From NCBI GenBank assembly GCA_963978545.1, contig OZ021722.1:4468001-4532000 (forward strand): a stretch of 64,000 nucleotides of DNA, read 5' to 3'. The notes under the pieces were generated by a model that saw nothing but the letters and a program-made list of their open reading frames with translations, ran no database searches and was not told the DNA's origin. Of the stretch, positions 21,401 to 33,054 are shown piece after piece (position 1 is the stretch's first letter; each line of letters starts with the position of its first letter). This DNA is from Linyphia triangularis (taxonomy: Eukaryota > Arthropoda > Arachnida > Araneae > Linyphiidae). The position numbers and the translations under genes were made by a program.

Positions 21401-22560
21401 GTTTGCATATCTTAAAAAACTTGTTTGTATGCTGCCTGCCAACATTCCTGCATACTCAAAGTATATATATATGTATCTAAAGTATAATTTTTCTATTATT
21501 CTTTGAATATATGTTTTCCAGCAATTGAAAGTACTTGAAAAAGGCTTAGAGGTATAAGTCTTTAATATTTGTTGATGTTATGTTCCTAACTGTAATTATT
21601 ATAAAAATTCAAGTATGTTTTGTTTAACCCCACTTATCTGTGCCGCACTGGAATTATCTGGTATTTGTTTGGCCAAAAGAGTTTGCGATGAGTTTAGTAT
21701 AAGCTATTTACAAATACTATTCCCGGAAAGTGTACATTCAATGTGCTGCAGATAAACACAGTGCATATAAAACATTAGATCATCAAAATCTGTCCATAAG
21801 GCAAAAAGCAAATTGTGCTTGTAAAATTTTAATACTTGTCCAAATGTGGCTGAATTAAAGACATGATGTGTAAAGGCATGTAAAGTCACACATTAAAGAC
21901 ATGATGCCTTTAAATAACTTTCCAAAGATCCTTAAAAAATATTATTCATGTCTTGAAAAGTCATTGATTTGCATTCCACGATTTCAGTAGGAATACTGTG
22001 TATATTATCTAGAAAACTATCAATTGTACAGAAATGTAACCATCTTACTCAAGTGTTATGTTTGTGCATTTATGTATATATCTATGAATCTTATAATTTA
22101 TACTTTCATTTTCACGAACCTTTAAACCCCTCACCATGAACAAATTGTAAACAATTGTTTGCATATCTTATAAAATGCTTGTTGGTATGCTGTCTGCCAA
22201 CATTCCCACTTGTTCCCTCATAATTGTTTGTATATATCAGGGTATTGTTTGTATATATGTTTTCAAGCAATTGAAGGTACTAGAGAAGTCCTTTAAAGTT
22301 TTTATTTTTTGTTGGTGTTGTGTTTCCTACTGCAATAATTTAAAAAATTCATTTCCACTTATCTGTGCCGCACTGGAATTCATAGGGCCTTAAAAAAAAT
22401 ATTATTTAGGTCTTGAAAAGGCATTGATTTGCATTCCGTGATTACAGTAAGAATAATTATCTAGTCAAACTGTTAATTCAAATGTTACTATTTTATTCAT
22501 ATGTTATGTGTGTGTAATTATGTATATACTATTTATAAATCTTATTATCTATAATTATAA
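21401..22560. repeat. Diverged edge copies of the 440-bp family
   Basis: Two older units, separated by unrelated filler. GGAAAGTGTACATTCAATGT (21723-21742) with CATCAAAATCTGTCCATAAG and GACATGATG are the same landmarks mutated. A partial copy from 22387 contains TTATTTAGGTCTTGAAAAG. ATCTGTGCCGCACTGGAATT occurs at 21637 and 22361, so the filler was duplicated as part of a longer ~725-bp unit. Confidence 0.75.
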
Positions 22561-22569
22561 AACACGTTT

Positions 22570-22990
22570 TCTGTGTTGTCTCTGGATCTATAGATATCTC
22601 CTTAAAATAGGCGTAGAGCTATGACATTTTAAACATAAGTAGTTTTGGCCTTTTAATTGAACTTTTGAAAAACAGTTTTGAAATTTTGATTAATTTTTTA
22701 ATTTTTTTTTTTAATTAACAGATATTTTACAAAACGATTTCGAATAGGTCGTACAGGACTGAAATTTTCAACATAAGTAGTTTTAGCCTTTTAATTGTAC
22801 TTAAAAAAAAATTAAAATTTTGATTAGTTTTTTTTAATTAATTTTATTAATTCTTAAAAAAAAATATTTTTCAAAACGATTTCTAACAAGGCTACTGCTC
22901 TGACTTGAAAAAAAGTTTGTCGTAAAATCAAGGAAAATTTTAGAAATCTGTCAGGGAACTTTATTTTCCTTAATTTTGTGGCCAGCTTGA
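22570..22990 (+). repeat. Helitron-type internal repeat fragment (same family as 56114-57334)
   Basis: CTCCTTAAAATAGGCGTAGA, then two copies about 139 bp apart of a unit with CAACATAAGTAGTTTT.GCCTT and TTTTACAAAACGATTTC. The same unit is tandemly repeated about six times at 56140-56940. It ends in an AATCA.GGAA family fragment (22915-22985). Confidence 0.65.
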
Positions 22991-23305
22991 TACATGCATT
23001 TGTGATGCGCATTGCGACTTATATACTCTTGTAGAAATATAGAAGAAATTCATAAATGAATGAAATCAATCGATGGACAATTTATTTAAATTACAAGGAG
23101 TCGAAACGTTATAACTGATGATCATAATCAACAACGATCAAATTACATTTCGCACTTTTTTTATTGCAGTAAAAATTGTAAAAGTACTTTAAAATGTAAT
23201 AATTAAAATGTTGACTCCTCCTCTTCCCTTTTGGAAACAGCTTGAGTCGATTAAGTATCTTATAAATTGCAATTATCTGCTGACAGGACAAGGTTATTTT
23301 TTCAG
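22991..23305. other. Spacer, nothing recognised
   Basis: AT-rich; a 94-codon minus-strand frame (23109-23393) overlaps the repeat block to the right and has no recognisable features. Confidence 0.4.
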
Positions 23306-23562
23306 CAACGCACTGTAAATGCTGGCGTCTTAAATTTAGACACAAAATGTCTGAAAAATTCATTTCAGACACATTAGGTGACTTATTTTGCACAAAGGTG
23401 GTTTACTTCTTCGAATTTCAGACATTACACGGGTCTTAAATTGCTTTCAATCACAACTAGTAACTGAAAATTAGACACTTCGAACCAAATTCAGACATTT
23501 CCAAAATTCAGACGCTTCTCGCTTTCAGACAGTACGACCATGGGCCGTAGCAATTATATCAT
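23306..23562. repeat. Subterminal-repeat block with TTCAGACA / TCTTAAA motifs, left
   Basis: CGCACTGTAAATGCTGGCGT then CTTAAATTTAGACAC, followed by many copies of TTCAGACA or its complement TGTCTGAA. The reverse complement of 27735-27962 opens almost identically (CCGCACAGCAAATGG, then TGTCTTAAAATAAGACAC). Such clusters of short motifs next to a defined end are typical of DNA-transposon termini. Confidence 0.6.
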
Positions 23563-23833
23563 TCAAGTTCATTTACCAACTAAAAGGAATACCTTTAAAT
23601 TTTGAAGGATCCCAAAAAAAGTGTTGTTTTTCACAGAAATCTAAAGTTGTTGTGATTTTCCATGTATCGAACCTGGCAACATTCTCGCCAGTTGAGAAAC
23701 GTAAACAAAACATGTAGCACAATTCTCTTGTTGATTAAAACTTCTTAAGTTTTATCGTTGTAATGTTTACTTCTATAACAATTTAATCAACAAGAAAAAG
23801 TAAATTATTATTAAGAACTGAGCTCAAGCTATA
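23563..23833. other. Leader-like spacer before the Gypsy relic
   Basis: Contains a pair AATTCTCTTGTTGATTAAA / TTTAATCAACAAGAAAAAGT (23721-23800) that forms a ~16-bp inverted repeat. It may be element leader sequence, but no LTR boundary could be set. Confidence 0.35.
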
Positions 23834-24625
23834 ATGGATCATTATCTTAAGCCGGAACGGTTCGACGTTGAACCCACGTGCACGGGCGTTGAATCCATGT
23901 GGGTCCACTGGTGCCATTTAAAGATGAAACCCTACTTAGGAAAGATTTCTATGGCGAACTCTGCCGTTACATCCAGTATTGCCGGATGTGGTAAAGTCAC
24001 AATTGAATTAGAAAGTCACTTCTATGCTGAAGTTGAAGTCCTTGTGATGAAAAATTTATGTGCTGACTTCCTTATTGGTCAAGATATTTTAAAACTGCAC
24101 TCTTCTCTTGTGATCAACTTTGATGGTGTTAGGCCTCCCTTAGAAATCTGTGCTTTGACCAAGGCTGATGTCCCACCAGTCTCCTTGTTTTCAAATCTTA
24201 CGCCTGACTGTAGACCCATTCAAACAAAATCAAGACGTCTTCCCTCAGAGGATCGTGAATTTATTGCTAAAGAAGTGGACAGACTCATCAACGAAGGAGT
24301 CATCGAACAAAGCAATTCCCCATGGAGAGCCCAAGCATTTGTCATCAAAGGAGATAATAAAAAATCTCGAATGGTCATAGACTACTCCCAGACAATTAAT
24401 AGATTTACTATGTTGGATGCCTATCCGCTTCCCAAAATAGAGGAACTCATCTCCCAGATCGCAACCTATCGAGTTAGCTCACATTCGCTCCAAAGTAGTG
24501 GGTACCGAACAACTGAATCATGCTGTCATCTATCGGCGCCTTCAGAAAAATTTACTGCACAACCTCCACACTACCAACTCAGCAAGCAACTTTTTCTCTC
24601 ACACAACCACTCAACTCTCATGTAA
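23834..24625 (+). pseudogene. Ty3/Gypsy LTR-retrotransposon relic: Gag start fused to protease C-terminus and truncated reverse transcriptase
   Basis: The 263-codon frame joins pieces of a Gag-Pol polyprotein. Residues ~1-26 (MDHYLKPERFDV..., ending VHWC) look like the start of Gag. Residues ~29-95 resemble the C-terminal half of the aspartic protease, with the flap-side segment and the LIGQDILKLHSS motif, but without the catalytic Asp-Ser/Thr-Gly half. Residues ~125-215 are the N-terminal reverse transcriptase, with RRLPSEDREFIAKEVDRLI, a GVIEQSNSPW motif, SRMVIDYSQTINRFT and DAYPLPKIEEL. The frame then decays just before the expected catalytic regions; the YXDD box, RNase H and integrase are absent. 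The internal deletion and truncation make it non-functional. Orientation is +; no LTR was identified. Confidence 0.85.
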
Positions 24626-24741
24626 CAAACACAACTCGCACACAAGCAACTCAATCGTTCGACCCCTTCGCAACTCACTGCGAAGAGTCTATGTGGTGGT
24701 CTCGTCTCGTGTACAAATGACAGATACAACAACTAGGCACT

Positions 24742-24818
24742 AGTGGTTCTTTTTGCCTAGCGGTAAGCATGCCTATCTACTGACCTAGGAGTCCTGGGTT
24801 CGAATCCCGTTGGCGCAC
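24742..24818 (+). repeat. tRNA-like sequence (SINE head or tRNA pseudogene)
   Basis: TTGCCTAGCGG resembles an A box and GGTTCGAATCC is a perfect B box, at normal tRNA spacing. A possible anticodon arm (CCTA...TAGG) lies between them. The 3' acceptor side (TTGGCGCA) has no matching 5' strand, so this is not a functional tRNA. It differs from the S1 SINE head. Confidence 0.6.
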
Positions 24819-24828
24819 ATTCGCTCCA

Positions 24829-26560
24829 GCATAGACAGCAATACGACATTCATTTTCATATGTAATTGCGTTTTTTTTTTTCTGTATTTAAAGTGTATTC
24901 TCAGCAAAAATTCTATCTATTAAAGCAAACTTTGTCCAAATTGGTTCTGTAGATCATGAGTTATAGGCCAATATTAACCTATTCCTGATCAATGATTACA
25001 ACTTCATTTAAATTCTTCCATTTGACGGGTACCAGATAAAAATAGCCAATTTGCAGCGATAACTTATTCAAACTAATAACTTCCAATCTATGATAAGGTT
25101 TGGTTTGGCAGTCTCCCAAACTAATGAATAAAAATAAAAGTTCACTAGATCAAAATATTATTTTCGCGTAACATTTCAGCTTGGCGATAACTACGCCAAC
25201 TTTCCGACTTAACGGTTTTTGGTACCCGTCTAACGGAAAAGTATCAAATATTGTTGCCAGAGTTTTCTCACGTACCCAAATGTGTCTTGAGTGTTTTTTT
25301 TTTTTTTTTATATTCAATTGGGGGTTATAGGAAAAATATTCCTCATTAATCTGATGCAATAAAAGTGTGATCAGAAGTGTTGGTATTGCTTGCCTCTTCT
25401 AGAACTGCTGCCACTGCTGAATCATGGACGAACGGTATACACTATGTTCTAATTGCCCTTTAATACTGTTACTTCATACTCAATAGCACTTAGCAACATA
25501 TCCAAACTGAGCATCGTTGCCAAGCTGTTGGAGCAGTACTCTTTGATTGCATGATATGAGAGTAAGTACTATGTCACATAAAACATAACTTGAACGCCGA
25601 GGGATATTAATGATAACAGTATTCAAACTTGAAATAATTATGTGCTTGAAGTAGTCAAATGTTTTGATCAGCATTAAAAAGCATTTGTTCACAATAATAT
25701 ATACATGAACAAGTAGAATAGTATTTAAGTGACTTGACAATCAATTGCTCAAACTCAGAAATGATTATTTTGATATGCACAACGGTCCCCACAACGGCTT
25801 CATTCCTAGTGAAAAAGTTGGTTTATGTAATATTATTTATCTTATTTTCAGTGCTTTTATTACAGTAAATTTTAATTGATCGATTTCTAAATCACCCTCA
25901 CAGAATTCTAAATTTTCTGTTTTTAACGTTCAATTACATTTTTGTTGGTTTTGTTGCATATTACAGGTACTAATGATTTTGAAAATATATTTAGCATGAT
26001 TTGATGTAATTTGGATAAAATTTATTGTGTCCTTGAATTTTATTTTATGAATGATCTTATATGTTCCATATTATTACATCTGAGGATATTTATGATATGA
26101 CCTGCATATTATGAGGACTGGGTACTCGATGACAGCATTAAAATCAGAAAAATCAACGCATTTGAAATAAATTGAATATTGGTCAAAATGAAGAAATTTT
26201 TTTACATATGTTGTTCAAACCTTTTTTAAATTATATTTTAGAAAAAAGTTTATAATAATAGGCTAATAATTTATTAATAATCACTTATTTAAAACTCGAT
26301 TAAAAAAAAAAAAATTTGCAATGAGTTGAATTTGGTTACGTTCGTAGAGGAATCTTCTTAAAACTAATAAAAAGTTTTTTTGCTTTTTATTTCTTAGAAA
26401 TGTCTATATACTACATTAAATATCAGCTTTCTCAAAATAATAATAGAAAGTTTTTTTATGTGGTAATTTGTTGAGCGTATGAAAATTTGCAATTTTTTCA
26501 GTAATAATAATTAAAAACTAAATTGTATAGATTTGAATAATATTTTTGTTTAATATGTAC
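24829..26560. other. Spacer, nothing recognised
   Basis: AT-rich, chance frames only (25150-25359 and 25480-25740 minus strand). No repeat partner in the window. Confidence 0.45.
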
Positions 26561-26564
26561 TTCA

Positions 26565-27260
26565 GATGTTATATAATTGCCATAAAAAATTTCAATTCTA
26601 TATCTTGCATAGTCTTTTATATGAGCATACCAAAAGTTGGAAAATCAACGTTTTGAGAAAACGTGAAAGAACTATAAAAGTTTTAATAACTTGCATGTTT
26701 TCCAAGTTTAATATGCTTCAACTCTGTATTTTGAAGCAGCCATCTTTACAGATATTTCAAATTCCTTTTTTAATTCCCCCCCTCCCCCTTTTCTTACATT
26801 TTTTTAGGTTTTTGAAATGCCCTCTCTTCTTTAGCTTCTCAACGATTAACGAAAAGTCGCAGCGATAGGGAAAATTGTTGTAAAAAGGTCCCATCCCCAA
26901 ATTACTGGAATTTTAATATTATTTTAGTTTTAGTATGCACTTAATATGTTATTTAATCATAATAACAAATTTCAACTGTATATCTGGCATATTTTTTTTA
27001 CAAGCATACAAAAATTTGGGAAACTGACGTTTTCAGAAACGCAAAAATTTTTGCACAACTTGCATACTTTTCAAATTTAATATACTCTACCTCCATATTC
27101 TGAAATGTCTCCTTACAGATACTTCTATGCCTTCTTGTTTTAATTGTTTATCTTTTATGCATCTTTTAAAGTTTTTTTTTTTTAAAGTCCTATATCTGCT
27201 TCAACTATTCGACAATAATTGAAGCATTGTAGTGTTTATTATGTAGTGTTATTATAGGGA
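26565..27260. repeat. Diverged tandem duplication, ~378-bp period
   Basis: Landmarks repeat in order: ATGTTAT.TAAT..., AAATTTCAA.T.TATATCT.GCATA, GAGCATACCAAAAGTTGG / AAGCATACAAAAATTTGG, AACTTGCAT..TTTTC.AA.TTTAATAT, and TTACAGATA.TTC. First copy 26567-26880, second 26946-27230. This is an old duplication; the 100-codon frame across it is chance. Confidence 0.7.
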
Positions 27261-27730
27261 AATGTTATAAACAAGTTAAATTCCCAGATGGAGAATAATT
27301 AGATTATTACTGCTTGATTCATCATTCAAATAAGTTTATGTTGCCACATAATGTATCTTAGACTTGCCAATGCAACTACTATATAAGTGTTTACATCACG
27401 CTTGTTATTTGATGTTAAAATTGACTTGTAAAAAGCAACTTAAAACTGTGATACAATCTTGGAAGTCAAACCTTTTCTATTTAAGATTCAGCCACAATAC
27501 AATGTCCCATTTTATCCCAATACATATATTTACATTAAGTCCCAAATCCCTTGCTTGGTTATATTAATAGTTGTGTGCCTATTATTAACAGTTGTGTTGC
27601 AGTTTTGCAATCCCATGCTTAAATTTACCAGGAAATTGAAACATAGTCAACAAAAAGTTATTTTGACTTTTATTTTAATAAAAATTTGTAATTTAACACA
27701 AGCTCATTTATTGCATTTTAATTTAAATAA
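27261..27730. other. Spacer, nothing recognised
   Basis: Overlapping 67- and 101-codon frames without recognisable composition or domain. Confidence 0.4.
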
Positions 27731-27734
27731 ATGT

Positions 27735-27962
27735 ATTTTTAGCTTCCCAACATCTGAAAGGTAACATAAACAACCCTTTCAGACACATCAACTGTCTGAA
27801 AATATCCCCAATTCAGACAGTCTAAACGTCTGAAAATACCCCATTTTAAGACACTTCAAGTGTCTTAAAGATTAAGACACCATTTTAGATCTTAAAACAG
27901 TGCCACTTGTTTAAGACAATTTTGTGTCTTATTTTAAGACATTTCCATTTGCTGTGCGGAAG
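27735..27962. repeat. Subterminal-repeat block with TTCAGACA / TTAAGACA motifs, right
   Basis: At least ten copies of CAGACA, TGTCTGAA, AAGACA or TGTCTTA in 220 bp, ending GACATTTCCATTTGCTGTGC. It is the inverted counterpart of 23306-23562. Confidence 0.6.
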
Positions 27963-28942
27963 TATCGGATGATGCCTAGTTTATTATTATTTCGCTTTTG
28001 TTGAAAGAGTTAAGTTTTTCATTCGCAGCCTAGGTTTAATTTTTAGAGATCGTTGTTTGTTTGGAGTGATTTAATTCTTTCGAATACGGTTTTAAATTTT
28101 GCTCTCGCACTGTTTAGGAGAGCCTTGTTGTTATGCTAAAACAAATTGGAAACAAATTTTCAAAACGAATAAACGCGAGGAAACGATTTGTCGTTTTGGA
28201 ATAATAGTAAATCTGACTATTAGACGAGAATACGGATTTTTTTTGTGTGTGTGCCTCGTAACTGACCTTGGTATTAAAAGCAGCGATGTAGTGTAAAATA
28301 AAAAGGTGTGGGAACGCTATGTCGCATCGTTACTAATGTACACTTTTCTATTGGGTGGGGGGAGTAAAAAAGACAACTAAGAATAAATTACTTTATTAAT
28401 ACTACTTTCATAACCTCAAAACAGATAATGAGCACCTCAAAAATTTAAAAGGAAAAAAAATGTGTGTATAGAATTTTTTTATTTAAATAATTTTTTTAAC
28501 TATATATTTTATAACTATAACTATCCATATATTTTTTAATTATATGGATTTTTAAACAATTTGCTTTGCATAACCCATTTTAACAGATTGTCACTTTATA
28601 AATGGGTTATATGACATTTTCTAACATATTACTGACAAATTTATAAACAGATTTTTTATAACAAATTTTTAACAGATTATCTATAACACATTTTAAACAG
28701 ATTATTTACATGATTTTTTTTTTTAACAATTTTCTTTCGGAAAAATTTCCATAAGAAATCGAGTTTCCATTCAGACACATTTGACTAGGATCTCACCCTA
28801 ACAGGATCATCACCTGATTTGAGTTTTCGGAGCATAGATTTAACATAATCATCTGACTCGGAATTTCCAGAGATACAACATACAGTGGGTTTGGATAAAT
28901 TCCCAGATTCTGTAGCTCCTCGAAATATGTTTTCAAAATGAA
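27963..28942. other. Spacer with short AT repeats
   Basis: No gene. 28560-28720 has several loosely repeated AACAGATT.TTTATAAC phrases. The rest shows nothing recognisable. Confidence 0.45.
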
Positions 28943-29500
28943 TTAACACGTTGAAAGTCACGCGCGTTTACTGTGAAATCTCCTTCAGGCCACGAGTACC
29001 GCTGTACAAAGCGTATTTTGCTGAGTACCCGCACCGATATTTTAATAATGCGAATCGCTGGTGGTCGCAAGAATAATTTCTCGTTCCGTTTGTTTCCACG
29101 GTGTTATGTCTGTTTATTTGTGTTTCGCATCTGTTTCTCATTTCGCCGCTTTACACGATCAGTTTGAACTTTGAATCTTTGCCGAGTAAAGAGAATATAA
29201 CTTAAACTCCTAATTCATTGAAATGTCGAAAAGAAAAATATGAAACTTATTTCCTAGAGAGTCAAATAGCAGTGGGGGAAAAAAAAAAGAAAAAAAAAAA
29301 GCTTTTACGAGACTTACAATAACTTTCTTAATAATCCATTTTCATATTACTTTTATAATAATTCAATAGTTTTGTTACTTCGTGTGAAATATCTTTTCAA
29401 ATACATACGAATATCTTTCTTCAAAATAGTCAAATACGGGTGAAGCGGGCCGATCAGGAACTAAGCTGTCACCCGAATATGGGTGACGTCAACGTGTTAA
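28943..29500. mobile_element. piggyBac-type MITE, 558 bp
   Basis: TTAA at both ends (28943-28946 and 29497-29500) flanks inverted termini: left TTAACACGTTGAAAGTCAC, right GTGACGTCAACGTGTTAA, which pair with few mismatches. Exact TTAA target choice is the signature of the piggyBac superfamily. The interior has only short frames; no transposase. Confidence 0.75.
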
Positions 29501-30183
29501 AGAGATTGTTGCAGATGTCGATTGAGAGTTTTATAGTTTTTCTCCTTCTCGAGAGGAAAACTTGGAGAAGTTCTTTCTTGATACCCTTCCTTTTCCAGAA
29601 TTTGCACCATTACTTAAAATGAAATTAACAAGTTAAAATCCACCAGTCGACTTAAAATGTCTTGATAAAATATTAATTTGTGTACCATCCCAATCATCTT
29701 TAATCTTAAGAGGGATATCCAAATATAAACCCATCACTTGCCAGACGAATAGATTATCTTGGGACATTCCTGGTTTTTTAATCTTATCCAGTTTGGTTTG
29801 TCATATCGACAATGGAGACGATTAGGAGATAATGATCTTCAAAAATGGATATGAATCGAAAGAGAAAGCAAACTGCAAATTTTATATGATACTGCCATCA
29901 AAATCACTAGAGTTTAAAAAGGAGCGGATTCTTCTCCTAATCGCCACCACTGATGAATTTAGTGTTGATTTTTTGAAACTTGAAAAAACAGATTTTTCTT
30001 AACTGCTGCTACATTTTTGGAATAAACTCTCAAATAACTCTTAAGTTTTTCCATTCCCAAATTGAAAAATAATTTACTTCTACGTTTAAAAATAAAATAC
30101 ATTTGAATTGTTTTTCTATTATTTCACAGCCCAATTTCGATGTGTTATGTACATTTATAAAACCATTAGCAATTTTTAAATAA
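29501..30183. other. Spacer, nothing recognised
   Basis: AT-rich; no repeat partner in the window. Confidence 0.45.
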
Positions 30184-30363
30184 GGTTGGTTGTTTTCAGA
30201 TTATCTGGCGCCGTCAGCAACACGAGGGCTATAATGCGCCGAAACATTCGTCATTAGACAAGCCAACATACATTTACAAACACCCATGCCTAACACGGGA
30301 CTCGGAACCCGCAACCTCGTGGTCTAGAAGCTAGCACGCTAACCACTATACCGTTTGGTCGGC
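30184..30363 (-). mobile_element. tRNA-derived SINE, family S1, full length
   Basis: On the minus strand: a tRNA-like head starting GCCGACCAAACGGTATAGTG, a B box (GGTTC.GAGTCC with one extra base), then a body with ATGTATGTTGGCTTGTC and GCATTATAGCCCTCGTGTTG, and a 3' end ATCTGAAAACAACCAACC. The target duplication TTAAATAA lies at 30176-30183 and 30364-30371. Confidence 0.92.
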
Positions 30364-30371
30364 TTAAATAA

Positions 30372-31562
30372 GGAAAATGAAATATATAACAACAACAAAT
30401 ATGAATACCCTCACTTTTTGGAAAAGAACAGACTCATTAGCATAGGTTGCAAGGGGAAATTTTTTTTTGTTCAAACCTTGATTTTTCAAAACTATTTTTT
30501 TTTTCTAACAATGACAAATATAACATTTATTATTAAAACGCACTCGGGTTTTTTTCGGTGAATATTGTCCTTTTCTCCATTTTTATAAAAATTTAAGCAA
30601 CTAGGGAAATGCAAGCATCCTCCCATGCACGTTCTTGGCAGCACCCAATTCCATTATTTTTACGTTTTGAGTTTTAAAGTAAGTAACAGTTAAGAAATCA
30701 ATACTGTTTTGAATATATACTTTTTCATGTTCAAACTGCATATCAGTTTGATTTTCCAAATATCTGTCAAGCCAATGTAAATGCATAATTCCGTATTCTC
30801 AAAACACCCTAAGACCTAATACAAAATATTAACATTCTAATACATTTAGCTATCTATCTGGATTCCTAGGGTCCAACCAGTTTCTTCCGTCAGAATTTCA
30901 GGTTTCCATCCCTTTTTTTTTTTTTTTTTTTGGCCTACATTTAAAAGTTAGTGTTATTTTTCTTTAATTTTAGACGGATTGAGAGTTTTTGAAAGTGGGG
31001 GGGATGGATTTCAGTTGTTTTAGAAGTGGGGAGACGCATAGTGTATTTTCTTGAAAAATGGGGGGGGGGGGGTCGTCACCCCGCGTCTACCCACACTTCT
31101 AGTACTGACTGTATGGTAACTTTGTTCTAGAAAAATCAGCAAAGTTTTCTTAAAATCTTCAAATTTTATGACAGTTCTATTATTTTGATTAGATGTAAGC
31201 CTAAATTAAAAAAAAAAAAAAAAAGAAAGACAGAATTTTGGTAATGTAATTTTTTACTAGAAAAATAGCCAAAGATTTCCCCCACGTCTACCAGGAAAAA
31301 ACATTTTTTTTAAGGTGGGGAAAGGAGAGGATGTCGAAAAAGTTTTTTTTTTTTTTTTTATAGAAAATGCTTTCTATCTTAATTTAAGATCAGAATTTGC
31401 ACACACACACGCACAAAAATGCCGGAAAATCACAAATTCCTCTTTTGAAAAAAGAGCTCTCAAATTGATTTAGACTCTTTTACTTGCACCGAATGAAAGT
31501 TAAATTGGGTTTGTTTTTACACTATGCCATCGATTTGTGAAATATGGCACTGCATTATTATG
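30372..31562. other. Spacer with homopolymer runs
   Basis: A T22 run near 30908-30930, G7 at 31003 and G12 at 31060-31071, and (AC)n with one G at 31401-31416. Two loosely similar CCCCACGTCTACC / CCCGCGTCTACCC phrases (31081-31091, 31281-31291) suggest a diverged repeat. No gene. Confidence 0.45.
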
Positions 31563-31755
31563 TGTCTCCATTTCCAAAGAGAAGAGCACACGATGCTTCC
31601 ATTCGAAGCTGTCTTCCAAAACGCATTGTCCATTTCGGACTCTCGGACAATACCCACGCTAGCCTCCCTTCTTGGAGGTTGGAGGCCCCAAAAGGGGGCT
31701 GCCAAACTGGATATCAGATTTTACTTCGCCCACTCCTCTCTAGAAACGGAGACTG
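31563..31755. mobile_element. GC-rich inverted-repeat element, ~193 bp
   Basis: GTCTCCATTTCCAAAGAGAAGAG at the left pairs with CTCCTCTCTAGAAACGGAGAC at the right. The interior contains several nested self-complementary phrases (CTTGGAGGTTGGAGG..., GGCCCCAAAAGGGGGC). It is clearly GC-richer than its surroundings. An 84-codon + frame and a 62-codon minus frame cross it and are probably incidental. Confidence 0.55.
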
Positions 31756-32784
31756 GACACGGTTCGAGTGAAGAATAAAAGCATTTTGGAAGCTAAAAAA
31801 GGTTAAAATTGGAAAATTGTGAAGGAGTTAAGTTGGCATTTTTGAGCTATTTATGCAAATTTGAGTACCAAATTATCAAATGAGGGTCAGAACTGGCACG
31901 GGAGATGATGCTTGAAAGCATTTTATGAGGGGGGGGGGGGGGGGAATGAAATTTAAGTAATTTAAAAATTTAATTTCTAGGACAGATTTGTCTAAGTTTT
32001 GATCCACTTCCAATTTCATGGGTGTTCTATAATATAAATTAAAGGCTCCCGTCTTAATAAGTAATTAATTTTAAAATGGCAACATTTTGCTACAGTAACT
32101 TTGTTCTAGAAATACTAAGAAGTTTAAGAAGAAAAAAGAGACACTATTTTGCTTTGACTTTTTAATTGAAATATCACCAGAAATTTTCACCCAAAAAAAA
32201 TTTGGAAATATATATTCCTCATTGAAATAACATGATGCCATGTTAGTTCAAAATTAATATTTTTTTCAGTCTAGAATACTCGAAGACATCTCTCGAATCA
32301 ATTTTGAATATCAATTTACGCTTAAAATAATATTTTAGTACTCAAAATCGAAAATAATGCAAAATAAAAAAAAGTTTCTTAAAATCAGTATTAAAGCACA
32401 ATATTTTCAGAAAAGGAACTTCTGATTTTACTAATAAAATTTTTTTGAGGGACAAATTTGGATCTTGGATGAGTATAGAAAGCCATTTTCAATACAAAAG
32501 CTCCCCCCCCCCCACTCCACTTAAAAAAAAAAGCCCTTTTCAAACAACATGGGAGAGCACCTTCGGCGGTTTTTCTATCAAATTTGGGCAAATTTGTATT
32601 ATAAATGAATATAAAAACTCATTTTCAATAAAAAATTACAAAAAAAAAAAAGAAAAAAAAAATTTCTATTGAAATGCAAAGGGAGACCAACTTGAACGAT
32701 TTTTCCATCAAAAAGTTACAGTCTCAAAATGTTTTCCTTTTGTGAAATTTAACCTTATATATAGATACACTAAAAATAATTAAT
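31756..32784. other. Spacer with G- and C-runs
   Basis: A G-run at about 31929-31944 and a C-run at about 32503-32513. AT-rich otherwise; no gene. Confidence 0.45.
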
Positions 32785-32915
32785 AGTTTTAAAAAATAAA
32801 AAACACGCTTTAATAGAAAACCAAACTAAAAAGTAGAAAATTAATATAGTTGAAAAAACTAAAAAACACGATTTAATAGAAAACTAAACTAAAAAGTAGA
32901 AAATAATTTTAAATA
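32785..32915. repeat. Tandem duplication, ~67-bp period
   Basis: AAAAACACGCTTTAATAGAAA + ACCAAACTAAAAAGTAGAAAA is followed by AAAAACACGATTTAATAGAAA + ACTAAACTAAAAAGTAGAAAA. Two copies. Confidence 0.8.
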
Positions 32916-33054
32916 CGTGTAAGTTTGAAATAAGAATAGAGTGATTCACAAGAAATATTTATTTTATCGTAAAAAAGCGTGGGGTGCTTGATGTCAATTG
33001 TTGTAAATATTTAATGACAGATATTGGTAAAAGTAGAGCCATTATGAAAATATC

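Noticed and set aside
23834..24625. Host protein gene of 263 codons
   Set aside because: The content is Gag, protease and reverse transcriptase pieces in the Gypsy order with the catalytic parts missing.
24742..24818. Functional tRNA gene
   Set aside because: The A and B boxes are good, but the acceptor stem has no 5' partner strand and no terminator-like T-run follows closely.
31524..31778. 84-codon gene
   Set aside because: It lies across an inverted-repeat element, with an equally open frame on the other strand.
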